Below, one piece after another: positions 1-9,756 of a stretch of DNA of 64,000 bases. Numbering within the stretch: the first letter of the stretch is position 1; each line of letters begins with the position of its first letter. The stretch spans positions 372,001 through 436,000 of the forward strand of contig JADWQD010000003.1 in the NCBI GenBank assembly GCA_016110215.1, in the 5' to 3' direction. The notes beneath the pieces were generated by a model. The model was not told the DNA's origin, did no database searches, and saw only the letters and a list, made by a program, of their open reading frames with translations. The DNA comes from Capronia americana. Lineage: Eukaryota > Ascomycota > Eurotiomycetes > Chaetothyriales > Herpotrichiellaceae. Made by a program: the position numbers and the translations under genes.

Positions 1-339
1 GATTTTGAGTACTTTTAGTGTAGATACTCCGATGTCGAAACACCCCCCGGTTGAGGACATGTAGCCATTCTTCCACCATGAAATGTACTTTTTGACTTGA
101 TCTACCATGTTGGAGTGACCGACGCAGTCTAGAAGAGAATGAGCCAGGCACAGTGCCATCGACGTGTCGTCCGTGAAGCAGCCTGCTGGAAGGCCAAAAT
201 TTTCGTTCGGCAGCATGGTCGTAATGCGTTCAAAGGAGCCTCGGGGCTTGAATTCAACGGGACCTCCCAGTGCATCGCACACCGCAAGGCCATATATGGC
301 GCCCTTTATGCGGGAGGACAGAGGAATTGGCTGTGGCAT
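1..339 (-). CDS. ADP-ribosylglycohydrolase family protein, N-terminal part (cut by window edge)
   Basis: The reverse strand is open for 113 codons from an ATG at 339-337 to the window edge, so only the N-terminus is present. The protein begins MPQPIPLSSRIKGAIYGLAV, followed by CDALGGPVEF near residue 30 and FTDDTSMALCLAHSL near residues 62-76. These are the first two signatures of the DraG/ARH fold. In known members the T-D-D aspartates bind Mg2+ at the active site. Family enzymes remove ADP-ribose from proteins or split related ADP-ribose derivatives. Upstream of the ATG is AT-rich, gene-poor DNA, which fits a promoter. The substrate cannot be predicted from this fragment. Family assignment is strong, precise function unknown. 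Confidence 0.85.
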   Translation of the reverse strand, partial: MPQPIPLSSRIKGAIYGLAVCDALGGPVEFKPRGSFERITTMLPNENFGLPAGCFTDDTSMALCLAHSLLDCVGHSNMVDQVKKYISWWKNGYMSSTGGCFDIGVSTLKVLKI

Positions 340-1200
340 GTTGATTTCACCGTATTGACAACAATAGTACTGACCGTGAAGATCGCGAGTATTGAGAGCA
401 AACGCGGAGTCGGTGCATGCGATTGAGAGCCCGTTGCTGCTGCAGTTGGCATCAACTCGTGGTGTAACAAGGACGAGAGGTCTGATCTACCGAGGGTAGG
501 AAGAAGACAAAAGTGAATTGAATCTCAAATCAAAATCCTTTCAATGGTGGGAATTGCGTAATGGCCCATGCCATGACACAACGCTGGAGCAGCTACGACT
601 CGAGACCCGTGGGCTTCCTATGATCCCACTGAACCTCTCGCCTTCAGGTTGGCGGTGCTAGAGGAACATAATAATAAAGGAGAATAGCTCTTGAAGCAGC
701 AAAACTGCTCTATTTGTTGTCCAGCACGCGATAGAAAACAGTGACTAGCTACTCGTACACTATGCATTGAATCGAGAGAGTTGCAACTGGTCCTGAACCG
801 GTCCATGCGTTTTAGCTTGACCAATTACATAGCGAGGCACGGCTCTTCGGAGTCGCGATAAGGGCACATTCTCTTACCCCGCATACCCGCTTCATTTCGA
901 GCCGCCTCGGTGGAGTAAAGAGGAGGCAGAGAGAAGATTCAAAAGAAATGAAGAAACTGCTGATCGGAGTGCAATCAAATAGGAGCTGCCTCTGCTGAGA
1001 GATGTTTCTGTTTGACAGCTACCTAAAGTATATTTGTACTCGTTATCGCCCGATCAGCATGTCCACCAAGCGTGGCATTTAAATGAATGTCTGAAGCATC
1101 CACTCCCGCCATATCATCAGCATCGTTTCTGTGCCTTCAAGACATATGTTGCAAGTCCACCACGGAAGAATGAGCCATCATAGGCAGGATATCAATTTGT
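340..1200. other. intergenic, no gene seen
   Basis: This stretch lies between the ADP-ribosylglycohydrolase start and the metallothionein end. It should hold the promoter of the former (read leftward) and the terminator of the latter. Only short unconserved open frames occur, and I recognise no RNA gene or repeat. Confidence 0.5.
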
Positions 1201-1424
1201 TTATTTCTGGGCCGACTGTTAGTTGAAGATGGAGGTAGGAAGTTCAGGTGATCATACGCAGGTGCATTTGCCGGAAGGACATGCGCCTGATACTTTAGTT
1301 AGCAATGATGAAGGATTGAGGAGCCACGGAAGGCACCCACAAGTAGAGCCGCAGCTGCAAGAGCAAGGACCTGGAATTCCAATCAGCTTTGAGCCACTGG
1401 ACAGAACTTGGAGCCCATACCCAT
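1201..1424 (-). CDS. metallothionein, 22 residues, seven cysteines, 3-4 tiny exons
   Basis: Exons on the minus strand are 1424..1421 (ATGG), 1370..1341 and 1286 onward. Intron 1 (50 nt, GTATGG...CCAG, CTGAT branch) and intron 2 (54 nt, GTGGGT...TCAG, GCTAAC branch) both look like normal fungal introns. The spliced product is MGP followed by CSCSCGSTCACPSGKCTC and one last residue. Seven cysteines in 22 residues, mostly C-x-C, is the pattern of ascomycete copper metallothioneins such as the 25-residue Neurospora protein. These bind Cu(I) in the cytosol and buffer metal stress. The end is ambiguous. Without further splicing the frame ends at 1254-1252 with a final V. A third plausible intron (1257..1207, GTATGA...CCAG, AACTAAC branch) would join to AAATAA and give a final K at 1201. 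No transcript was seen, so the model rests on splice signals and the cysteine pattern. Confidence 0.7.
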
Positions 1425-2197
1425 TTTGAACTAGTAAGCGAGGGCTTCTGGTACGTAGGTTTGCGTATGCGGTTTGAATTTCTTGTGTTCAAATCGTAAA
1501 AGACAGGTGAGATTGCTTGTTGCTGTTTGCGATTAGGAGTAAAAGGAGGAGGAAGGTCAGGGAAAAGTGAGCATGTTTTTATGTGCCTTCGGCCTTTCGC
1601 TGATGCCCGCATGCCACGGCACTAGGCTCGATCTGAATCGAGACCTTCCGACAGGCGAAACGTGAGGTGAGGTCGAACATGACAGGACACTTGAGCGCGG
1701 GGGTCATCCTCCTGAGCATCGAGCACCATTCGCCGTGTTGATAGATTCTCGCACTTCGCCGACCCTTCAAGCATATTTGACTTTACCGTTTATACCTGAT
1801 AGGTGCCCTCATGCCTCGACGCGGACTTGTCGCAACGTTGAGACGCACACTGTGGGTGGTATGACTGCCGCGCCAATAACATGACACATCACGCTGGGAG
1901 CGGCAAGGCCCGCCTCATTCCCAGCAAAGTTATCTCTGGAGCTGGTATGCCGACATACGCCGCCATCGTACCAAGGAGTAAGCATGACAGAGATCAACGG
2001 CCTCAGCAACCACACGATCAGCGGAAAGCCGTATCCGAAGTTTCTCCTTTGAGTCCAGGCACGGCGAATGACTCACTTGGAGGTATGACGTTGCTTGTTG
2101 ACATTCAAGGAGAAAACGTCGGAATGCCCATGAAGGCTCGACAACCATCATTTACCCGCGGTTCGTGAGCAGTATCGGCAGACTGCACGAAAGAAAC
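1425..2197. other. intergenic, likely divergent promoters
   Basis: The stretch between the divergent metallothionein (-) and GFA-type (+) starts should carry both promoters. Short open frames on both strands look like chance. No repeat or RNA gene was recognised. Confidence 0.5.
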
Positions 2198-3343
2198 ATG
2201 ACGACAACCGTCGAAGTCACTTGCTTGTGCGGGAGGAATGCCGGAAACGTGCAACTGAACTCCCAGCCTCCTGTTCCCACTGCTCCTTGTTCTTGCAGCA
2301 GCTGTCGCTATAGCACGGGTGTGCTATACTTTTCGGATCTTCCTCTTGCCTCGAGACCAGATATGGTGGACCGACTTTGCAAGTACGATTCTTCCTCCAA
2401 GTTGAGCAGATACTTCTGTCCGAACTGTGGAAGCCACATGTTTGTTGAGGTCCACGGCGACCCTTCTTGTGGTGTTCATGGAGACCATATTTGGAGCGTC
2501 AGCTCAGGAGTCATTGACCGCATAGACAGCCAAGAACCTGGCACCAACCTGAGTCTGGAACAGATTGTGCAACATGAATTTGTCGGCGACACCAGAGACG
2601 GGGGTCTGGCGTGCTGCTTGGACAAGATTGATGGGCGTTTGGTTCCGTTCCTGCTGCAAGGGCCTGACGGAGCGAAGTTTGAAGGACCGGCCGCAGAGCT
2701 TCTCAAAAGGCTGCAGCAGGACGGTCCTGCTGACTCCAGAGACCACAAGGAAGGGATCAGCAAGGACACAGAGAATCGAGATGAACTGCACGCAGGATGT
2801 CACTGTGGAGGAGTGAAATTCCGGGTCACTCGCCCAAGCATGGCCTCGAAAGATTGTTCGTCTCCTTGGCCTGACTTGGTCGTTCCGTACCATTCCTCGA
2901 GCTCAGAGAACCGTGAAGACGTCAAATGGTGGCTCCGCGACAACGACACGAAATACCTTGCAGGGACGTGTGCATGTAGGTCTTGCAGACTGGGTTCAGG
3001 CTCCCCCATTCAAGCATGGGCGTTCATCCCGAAAGCAAACATATTGCAGTCTGATGGCAAGCCGCTGAATTATGACATGGGGAGTCTCCAACATATCGAG
3101 AGTTCAAGTGGACGCTACCGGGAATTTTGTAGCATCTGCGGGGCTACTGTATTTTGGCATGATCTCGAGAGGCCCGACCTGGTCGATGTTAGTGTGGGAG
3201 TTTTACGAGCGTCGCAAGGCGCTAGGGCGTCAAGCTGGTTGGATTGGTGGACTGAGAGAGTGAGCTTCAAAGAAGAGGCTGTCGACAAGAAGCTCATAGA
3301 TCATCTCGAGAAAGGGCTGCAGAACATCAGGCGGCAGGGTTAG
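2198..3343 (+). CDS. GFA-fold protein with two CENP-V/GFA zinc domains
   Basis: This is a single exon of 381 codons. I chose the ATG at 2198 because the frame upstream has no other ATG, and the protein then begins directly before the first zinc motif. Domain 1 (about residues 5-110) has CLCG, a CSCSSCRYSTG knot and FCPNCGSHMF. Domain 2 (about 200-350) repeats the plan with CHCGGVKF, GTCACRSC and FCSICGATVF. These are the cysteine sets of the glutathione-dependent formaldehyde-activating (GFA/CENP-V) fold. Fungal members often come as tandem domains and most have no proven substrate. A formaldehyde-glutathione role is a family label only. No signal peptide or membrane segment is present, so a soluble intracellular protein is expected. 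Confidence 0.88.
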   Translation: MTTTVEVTCLCGRNAGNVQLNSQPPVPTAPCSCSSCRYSTGVLYFSDLPLASRPDMVDRLCKYDSSSKLSRYFCPNCGSHMFVEVHGDPSCGVHGDHIWSVSSGVIDRIDSQEPGTNLSLEQIVQHEFVGDTRDGGLACCLDKIDGRLVPFLLQGPDGAKFEGPAAELLKRLQQDGPADSRDHKEGISKDTENRDELHAGCHCGGVKFRVTRPSMASKDCSSPWPDLVVPYHSSSSENREDVKWWLRDNDTKYLAGTCACRSCRLGSGSPIQAWAFIPKANILQSDGKPLNYDMGSLQHIESSSGRYREFCSICGATVFWHDLERPDLVDVSVGVLRASQGARASSWLDWWTERVSFKEEAVDKKLIDHLEKGLQNIRRQG

Positions 3344-3852
3344 CTGCGATGGATGGCGCTGCGTCGTTCAACACGCATGTATTCCTTCGTTGATATCGTG
3401 AATGGATGCTTCTCGAGCTCCGCACCTGATACCGATCGCTCACATCTGAATAGAGCGACCTGGACAAGTTTTTGTCGCAGTGTAAATTTCGAATACTGAG
3501 TGGACAGGAGGAGGTAAGGACGGAGTAGACACGCAGGGGTGAAAGTGGTGCTGGTGGTTGGGTGGTGGCTCGGTGGGTGGTGGAAGGGGGCTTGGATTAC
3601 GTAATGCGTCGCGCGTCCTTAATGTCCTCAATCTGCGGCTCGTGTTAAACAGAAGCCTGTCCGAGCCTGTCATACGAAATCGGTCAAGGGCAATTGCAAA
3701 CTGCACACGATTATCCCATGGTCCTTACTGTCCCTGAGCACTAGCGCACTCCTGCAAGTAGACCAGAGATACCGCACCTCTTAACTTGGTCCGTATCTCA
3801 GCCACTACGACAGACTTCGGCCATTAATGCGGAAGTGGACACTTTGGCAAAC
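3344..3852. other. intergenic with G/T-rich tract
   Basis: This holds the 3' end of the GFA-type gene and the promoter of YIP4. The only marked feature is the G-rich tract near 3541-3592, listed separately. No gene was seen. Confidence 0.5.
3541..3592 (+). repeat. GGT/GGG-rich low-complexity tract
   Basis: The plus strand is built from GGT and GGG runs, including TTGGGTGGTGG and GGTGGAAGGGGG. It is compositionally unlike its flanks and could fold as a G-quadruplex. It lies between two plus-strand genes and codes for nothing recognisable. Confidence 0.6.
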
Positions 3853-4897
3853 ATGGCCACTGGACACTCTGAAAGTCCGTACGATAATCCCTACGACGAT
3901 GACCACGCTGTGCTAGACGACGACTTTCTGAATGATGGTGGGAGATATGGCAGGCACTTCGGGACGACTCAAGACTGATTCCTCACAGAAGTCGAACCCG
4001 ACGAGCCCTCGTACAGCACCTCAGATCGCGCTCCATTAACAGGGAATATTCAGTCATCATCGTCCAGCGCACCTCTAAACCAGAACTATCTGACGTCCAG
4101 AATCCCGGGTGAAGACAGGCGCGCACCACAGAATACGATTGACGAAAGTGTCTGGGATACCGTATCCCGGGACCTGTTTGCAGTATGGGAGAAGATGAAG
4201 CAAGTTCTCTACCCCAAGTACCTCCTTGGTGGCATGCTCCAAAGACAAGGCGGTGGCATGGGCGATGTCGAGAGTCAGGGAGCAGCCCTCGGGAGAGATC
4301 TGAGAGGGCTGCTAGGACGATGGCCTGACGCCGACGGGATCTTGCATGGAGGAATGAGCGAGGGACTGCGAGATTGGGACCTATGGTGAGTACTGGCCAT
4401 CTACAGGATTCGGCTGATAGCACGCCTCTTACACATTCACAGGGGTCCGCTTATATTCTGCCTGCTGTTGAGCGTCTTCCTCTCGATGCGAGCCAGCAAT
4501 GGCCAGACCGATCTAGTCTTCTCCGGCGTCTTTTCTCTGGTCTGGATTGGCGAGGCTGTGGTGACACTTCAGATTAAGTTGCTGGGTGGGAACATGTGAG
4601 TTCTTCAAGAGTGGTCTATCGATTGGACACTGCTGACTTCCTAATAGCTCTTTCATGCAGTCGGTCTCGATCATCGGTTACACCTTATTTCCCTTGACCA
4701 TTGCTGCCCTCCTCAGCGCACTCGGCCTACCCACAATCGTGCGCATTCCGGTCTATCTTGTCCTGGTCGCGTGGTCACTTGCAGCCGGCGTTAGTATCCT
4801 CGGAGGATCAGGCGTGGTCAAAAACCGGGTAGCTCTCAGCGTTTACCCTCTCTTTGTCTTCTATATCGGCCTTGGTTGCCTTTGTTTTATTAGCTAG
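3853..4897 (+). CDS. YIP4: Yip1-domain Golgi membrane protein, YIP4/YIPF6 homologue
   Basis: Exons are 3853..3937, 3989..4385, 4443..4595 and 4648..4897, giving 294 residues. The last three junctions have strong GTGAGT donors; the first donor is GTGGGA. The N-terminal third is acidic and soluble. It is followed by the conserved stretch WDTVSRDLFAVWEKMKQVLYPK and then DLWGPLIFCLLLSVFLSM, which opens the five-helix Yip1 membrane domain. The protein ends in a hydrophobic segment closing with CLCFIS. Yip proteins sit in the Golgi and ER-Golgi membranes and bind Rab/Ypt GTPases during vesicle traffic. The DLWGPL motif and the length fit the Yip4/YIPF6 branch rather than Yip1 itself. The gene runs head-to-tail with YRB2, 0.7 kb apart. 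Confidence 0.9.
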
Positions 4898-5599
4898 ATC
4901 TGAGAGGGCGGTTTACACAGGCGTAGCGTTCTTGCCGGCGACGTGCATACCACGTCCAGCCGCTCAGATTGCATTTTAATGAAAATTCGACCGAGTCTCG
5001 TCGTGCTTTGGTCACTGGAATTGCCTAGGCATCTATTGTGTGGGGCGGAAAAGCACCTGGTGATTGTGATTGTGCGTAACCGGAGCCTGGCACGCATCAA
5101 TCGTATCTCGACCAGTCCTGACACTCCCTCTAGACTGCGACTGAACTTGAATTCACTCGGTGACGACTCACTGATTCTGACCGCATCGACCCTACATTGT
5201 GCGTATCATTCACGCTCGATTAGGTTTGTGTCGCAGAGAACTTCAATAACGTCATATCACGAACTCGATCTCTCGCTCGAGGCGTTAAATGCCGTCCGGC
5301 GGCCCTGTACCTTTACAATCATTGTCACCTTCCAGAACGCTGTGTTCGTCTCATAACTAGATACACAGAAAATACTGTCGAGGATACCACTGGTTGTGGC
5401 TGCCGAGGCGGGGTCACCTCCGCTGTAAACACTTGAGTTCGCAGTTCGATCGACGAACATCCCTCGATTATCCAACTCACCTCGACCGTGTTGGCGCAGG
5501 GAATATCTCTAAGACAGGTCGCCGGTGGGCTGTGAAAGAGGAAGACGAATCAGAGACCTCTGAATCAGAAGAAGCGCTCCCTACCACAGATCGATCACG
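4898..5599. other. intergenic, YIP4 3' end and YRB2 promoter
   Basis: No conserved frame was seen. Short open frames on both strands have no recognisable motif. The region just before 5600 probably forms the YRB2 leader. Confidence 0.5.
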
Positions 5600-7463
5600 A
5601 TGGCATCAGACCACCGAGCAGAAAAACTACCACCAACGGATGTGTATGCGGATACAGTCATACAAGACCTTCCTCCTCAAGATGGTAGCTCGGACGGCGA
5701 ACGAGATGAACGCACCGCTCGAGAGAAACTGAAAAAAACGTCCATCGCTGGACTTGCACAATACTCCAAGGTTGGCAGGGCTACAGGAGACCATCCCTTA
5801 GGCGAAGTCGCTAATGCCGACACCAATTCCGACGTACAACCCGAGAATGGACAAACAAGAGGTCGACCATCTAAGAAACGCTCCTTTGATGACTTGCAGA
5901 ATGAAGAGTCGGGACTCGGTGTGGAGAACGGGGGACCTCCCTTGCCCAAGAAGGGCAGCCAGCACAAGAGAATGCGATCTCGAGAGATATCTGGAGATGA
6001 TGAGGAGGCTCAAGGTCTGGATTTGAACGAGGAGATGGCAAGTCCAGCACAGGAAGAGTCTGGCGCAGACGCACAACAATCTCCGGGCGGGCCTGGAGTC
6101 CTGGTTTTGGCCCCTTCAAAGGAAGAGATGGACGCTGCTGCTTCTGCTTCTACCCCAGTTGCGGAAGATACAACAGCAGCCGACACACTGCCGAATGTCA
6201 CTGCTCTATCACATGAGAAGCCCGCTGTTGCGGCCGCTGAAGCCCCTCCATCCGAACAGTCACCAAAAGCACAGGTTCCTGTCTCGTCAGGCTTTGCCAA
6301 CGCATCAACGGCGTCTCCGTTCGCTACTTTCAAATCTCCCAAGTCGCCAGAGAAGAGCGCCGAATCTTCAATACAACCTTCAAGTAGTGCAACCTCGATG
6401 TCCGCATTCGCTTCTTCCGGCTTGTCGGCGTTCGCCTCATCCGAGAAGTCTCCCTTTAGCACCGTAGGCTCCACCGCTAAGAACAGTGGCGGCTTCGGTG
6501 GTGGCACGACATCTACGGGCTTCGGCTCCTCCTCTGGCGGTTTTGCAGCTGCGTCATCCTTCGGAAGTAAACCAGCCTCGGGATTCGGTTCAGGCGGTGG
6601 CTTTGGGTCAGCAGGTGGCGTTGGAGGCGGAAGTGGCTTCGGGGCTGCATCGAAGCCGCTTGCTGGTGGTCTTTCCTCCTTCGCAAGCCCGTTGGCAGGA
6701 GGTGGGACGTTTGCGAAAGCCAAGCCATTCGGATCAAAGAATCATGACGACGAGGATGAAAAGGGAAGCGACGATGGTGGAGATGATGGGGAGGGTGCAT
6801 CGCAAGCTGAAGAAGACCCCTCACAAGACCCCCGGTTCCGTCAGCAAGAGCGTACGTTTCGTTGTACCCTCCATCTACAGGAATTGAGCTAATCTATTGT
6901 CACAGTTAACACCGGAGAGGAAGAGGAAGAGACGATCTTCAGCTGTACCGCCAAACTCTACCATTTCGAGAAGGAATGGAAAGAAAGCGGCATCGGTGAC
7001 TTCAAAATCAACATCCGCTACGAAACCAGATCCACACCTGCCGAGTCATCAAGCGAAGAAGATGCTAATGCGGTCGCAGAGAAGAATACGGAGACTGACG
7101 AGCAGGATCTCGAAGCAGGCGAATCCGAAACTTCTGGCAAACTCGAACGCAAGGCACGGTTGATCATGCGAGCGAGAGGAACACATCGCTTGGTGCTCAA
7201 TACACCAGTTTTCAAGGAGATGATCGTCGGGACGCCGGACGGCAAGGAACCAACTGGGAAGACGATGCATCTCACCGGATTGGAAGCGGGAAAGCCTACT
7301 GGGTATCAGATGAAGGCAAGTTCGCCAGTCCCTCAGCGAGACTCATGCGCTCAGAACCACCTTGTCCTGAACCATCGACTAACAGTGTTTCGGGCAGGTT
7401 GGCAAAGAAGAAACCCTGAAGGAGATCTACCACAAGATCCGAGAGTTGCAACAAGAGCTGTGA
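5600..7463 (+). CDS. YRB2: Ran-binding nuclear export cofactor, YRB2/Hba1/RanBP3 type
   Basis: Exons are 5600..6851, 6906..7315 and 7398..7463, giving 575 residues. The N-terminus carries a short helix motif AREKLKKTSIAGL near residues 40-52. Basic, acidic and low-complexity stretches follow, then an FG-rich region at about residues 290-375 (GFGGG, SGFGSG, SSFGS). A RanBP1 domain (about 418-555) has TGEEEEETIFSCTAKLY and RGTHRLVLNTPVFK. This order matches Yrb2 of yeast, Hba1 of fission yeast and RanBP3, which hold RanGTP and Crm1 together during protein export. Intron 2 starts with AAG|GCAAGT, so it is a GC-AG intron; reading through would add a frame break. Exon 3 is only 22 codons and ends the protein at QQEL. 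The low-complexity middle makes a long false frame on the other strand. Confidence 0.88.
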
Positions 7464-7978
7464 AGGGGCAACAGCCTGTTCCTCAGCCGAGAACTTTGCG
7501 CAACCTCAAGATTGTACCCCTCCAGCCAAGCTACCACACCCACTACGGTAGCTGGGCCCCCATCAACGAGTGCTTCGAATTACGAGTTCTAAGAGAGAGA
7601 GAGAGAGCGTTGGAACGACCTAGATGAGCTGCATGCATACCCATTAGGCACGACATGGAGGGCACGGCCCGTCGTCGAAGATTGGGCATCAAAGCATAGA
7701 TTATCCTGATTGGAATCATGCGAGGTCTTATGTTAGGATATCCGCATCCCAAATACACACGAATTCGTCCCAAGTGAGGCGAATGTTCAAGACACCACCC
7801 ATCCTGACCCAAACATGATGGTGCATTCAATCATCAAAGACGTAGCCAACACATATCCATATCCCGTTTCTGTTCCGTATCCGTTTCAGACATCAAACCT
7901 ATCACGTTTACCCATGCCATGCCATGCCGTTGCCCTCATACTCATACGCATACTCACTTCCATAAGCTCACCAAAGAA
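7464..7978. other. intergenic between convergent YRB2 and GPI-protein genes
   Basis: This holds the 3' ends of both neighbours. It contains a GA dinucleotide run at 7592-7607. No gene was seen. Confidence 0.5.
7592..7607 (+). repeat. (AG)8 microsatellite
   Basis: Eight perfect AG units occur in the 3' flank of YRB2. Confidence 0.9.
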
Positions 7979-8917
7979 TCAAAGCAAGACCATCCCAACT
8001 CCTGCCATTATCGCACACACCGTCCACACCCAGAGTAGGAGCCTGGCTCGATCTCCCCTTACCGTCCGCTCTGCACCACTCCCCGTCAGATGGAATGGCC
8101 CGCCGCGACAGGGCAACGTCGTCGCGACGATGATGGTGCTTCCCTGCGTCGTGTACGTGTACGTGAGGACTTCTCCACCACCGCTAGGGCAGTAGGTGGT
8201 CGTGATGACTCCGCCACCGTCGCCGCCGCACTCGCACGTGGGGGCGACGGCCCATTGTGCGGGCGTCGTGAGCACGGCGCAGAGACTCGCCGGCGTGGAC
8301 GTCACCTGGTTGTTCACGGTCAGGCGCGCGTACTCGGTAGAGTAGTAGGACGTTCCTTCGGTGAGCGTCACGTAGGTGTTCCCGTTGAGGTAGCCGAGCG
8401 TGGTGCAGGGTTTCGCTTCGCATGTCAATGCGACGGGGACGGGAACCGGGGTTGGACCGCCGCACGCGGGAAGAGTCGCGCAGTCGTAGTTTGCGAAGTA
8501 GACTTGTTCATACGCGGTGCATGCAGAGGCGGCAATGGTGGTGGTGTAGCTTTGGCCGTCGTTGTTCGTGACATATGCGACGGCGTACTCGCCGGAGCCG
8601 TAGGCTGTTGTGGTTGCTTGGACGGCGCCGTTAACCTGCGTGGAGCAGAGTTTGGGCTGGCATGCTGTCGGGCCGGCGTTGCAGGTGTCGCACACGCCGC
8701 AGGTCGAGCACTTGTAGACGGTCGTGTAGGACGTTGTCACCGGGCAGGGCACGTATGAGGTCAAGGTAACGATCTGGGTCGAGATATACGAGACCACGTA
8801 GGTGGGTGTTGAGGTCCAGATCGTGGCCTGGACGACCTGCGTGTATTGTCCGTCGTCGTAGTCACCTCGTTCCTGGAGGCCGGACAAAAAGCCCGTGAAG
8901 AATGCTAGGGCGCGCAT
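7979..8917 (-). CDS. cysteine- and threonine-rich GPI-anchored cell-wall protein
   Basis: This is a single exon of 312 residues from the ATG at 8917; the codon before it is GTG, which fungi do not use as a normal start. The N-terminus MRALAFFTGFLSG is a signal peptide. The body is rich in Thr, Tyr and Cys with repeated CSTCGVCDTC-like and CEAKPC motifs and many S/T for O-mannosylation. The C-terminus has a small-residue site (LTGSGAE), a short basic spacer and a hydrophobic tail LLLWVWTVCAIMAGVGMVLL. That is the layout of a GPI-anchor signal. The protein should therefore be exported and fixed to the membrane or wall. No catalytic domain is recognised. The GC-rich, biased sequence creates long false frames on the opposite strand. 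Confidence 0.75.
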   Translation of the reverse strand: MRALAFFTGFLSGLQERGDYDDGQYTQVVQATIWTSTPTYVVSYISTQIVTLTSYVPCPVTTSYTTVYKCSTCGVCDTCNAGPTACQPKLCSTQVNGAVQATTTAYGSGEYAVAYVTNNDGQSYTTTIAASACTAYEQVYFANYDCATLPACGGPTPVPVPVALTCEAKPCTTLGYLNGNTYVTLTEGTSYYSTEYARLTVNNQVTSTPASLCAVLTTPAQWAVAPTCECGGDGGGVITTTYCPSGGGEVLTYTYTTQGSTIIVATTLPCRGGPFHLTGSGAERTVRGDRARLLLWVWTVCAIMAGVGMVLL

Positions 8918-9756
8918 CACACGTCCCGCTCATGAGCACTTGGTCCCCGAGATGTCGCCCTGGATGGAAAGCTGCTGGCGAGGTTGACGCTTGCAGCTGA
9001 GGGCGGGATTGGGTGTTTCTCCCTGGTCAAGCTGCGAGAGCACGTTGTGTTACGCCGGGCTGTTTGCTCTTACTTGGACATGTCGGACTTCATGAGAACG
9101 GAAACAGCGCGGTATACCTACGCTCAGGGCCACCCTCGCCTGGGGCAACAATCGCGTTCGATTGCAAGGATGGCGCCCGTTGCTGCGGGCCGCCACCAAA
9201 CTTACCGTACAGGGCGCAGCTGGAGAGATGATGTACCAATTTCAGACTCCTTGGGTCTCGATAAAGACTAGCTCTCTCTCCATCTCCGGTTCTGATGGAT
9301 GGGAATCGCAAGGTCGCCAATGACGTCCCGTAGAGCACGATGTGGGCGTGTTTGAGGCTTCGGTAAACACGGTTGCTGGGGGAACCAGCCTGGGAGATGA
9401 CAATCTTGTGAAACAGGGATTTCGACATCGGAATCTCGACATGAGCACTTTCCATTTCTATCTTCGGACCTGAGCATGGCCCTGAGCCTCGCTGCTTCAA
9501 CCTGAGATGCTCCTGCACGTTACTGAGCATGGTGGTAGTCGGCCTGGGCAACGGATCAATCGCGCCCACAATCTGGGCTAGGGGGTCCCGGTCCCGGCAC
9601 CCGCCTTTAGTTACCAATTTATCGCCTTTCCCCTACAGTACCTATAACTTTCCATCCTGGATTATTCGTGACTCTTACTAGTGTAGTCCCTGAACCCTAG
9701 ATCAACGTTCAGCCCTTGTTACATTTAGAGACCCTGTGAGAAAACCGCCGCGACCG
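8918..9756. other. intergenic
   Basis: This contains the promoter of the GPI-anchored protein and the 3' end of the DUF3433 gene. A 175-codon minus-strand frame at 9090-9617 has no recognisable domain and starts at a non-ATG codon. I treat it as chance. Confidence 0.5.

Noticed and set aside
6010..6723. 237-codon open frame antisense to YRB2
   Set aside because: It mirrors the FG-rich low-complexity region; composition is Pro/Ala/Asp-biased and has no domain.
8090..8758. 222-codon plus frame over the GPI-protein gene
   Set aside because: Arg/Gly-rich shadow of a biased GC-rich gene; no motif.
9090..9617. 175-codon minus frame between the GPI-protein and DUF3433 genes
   Set aside because: Non-ATG start and no recognisable motif or signal.
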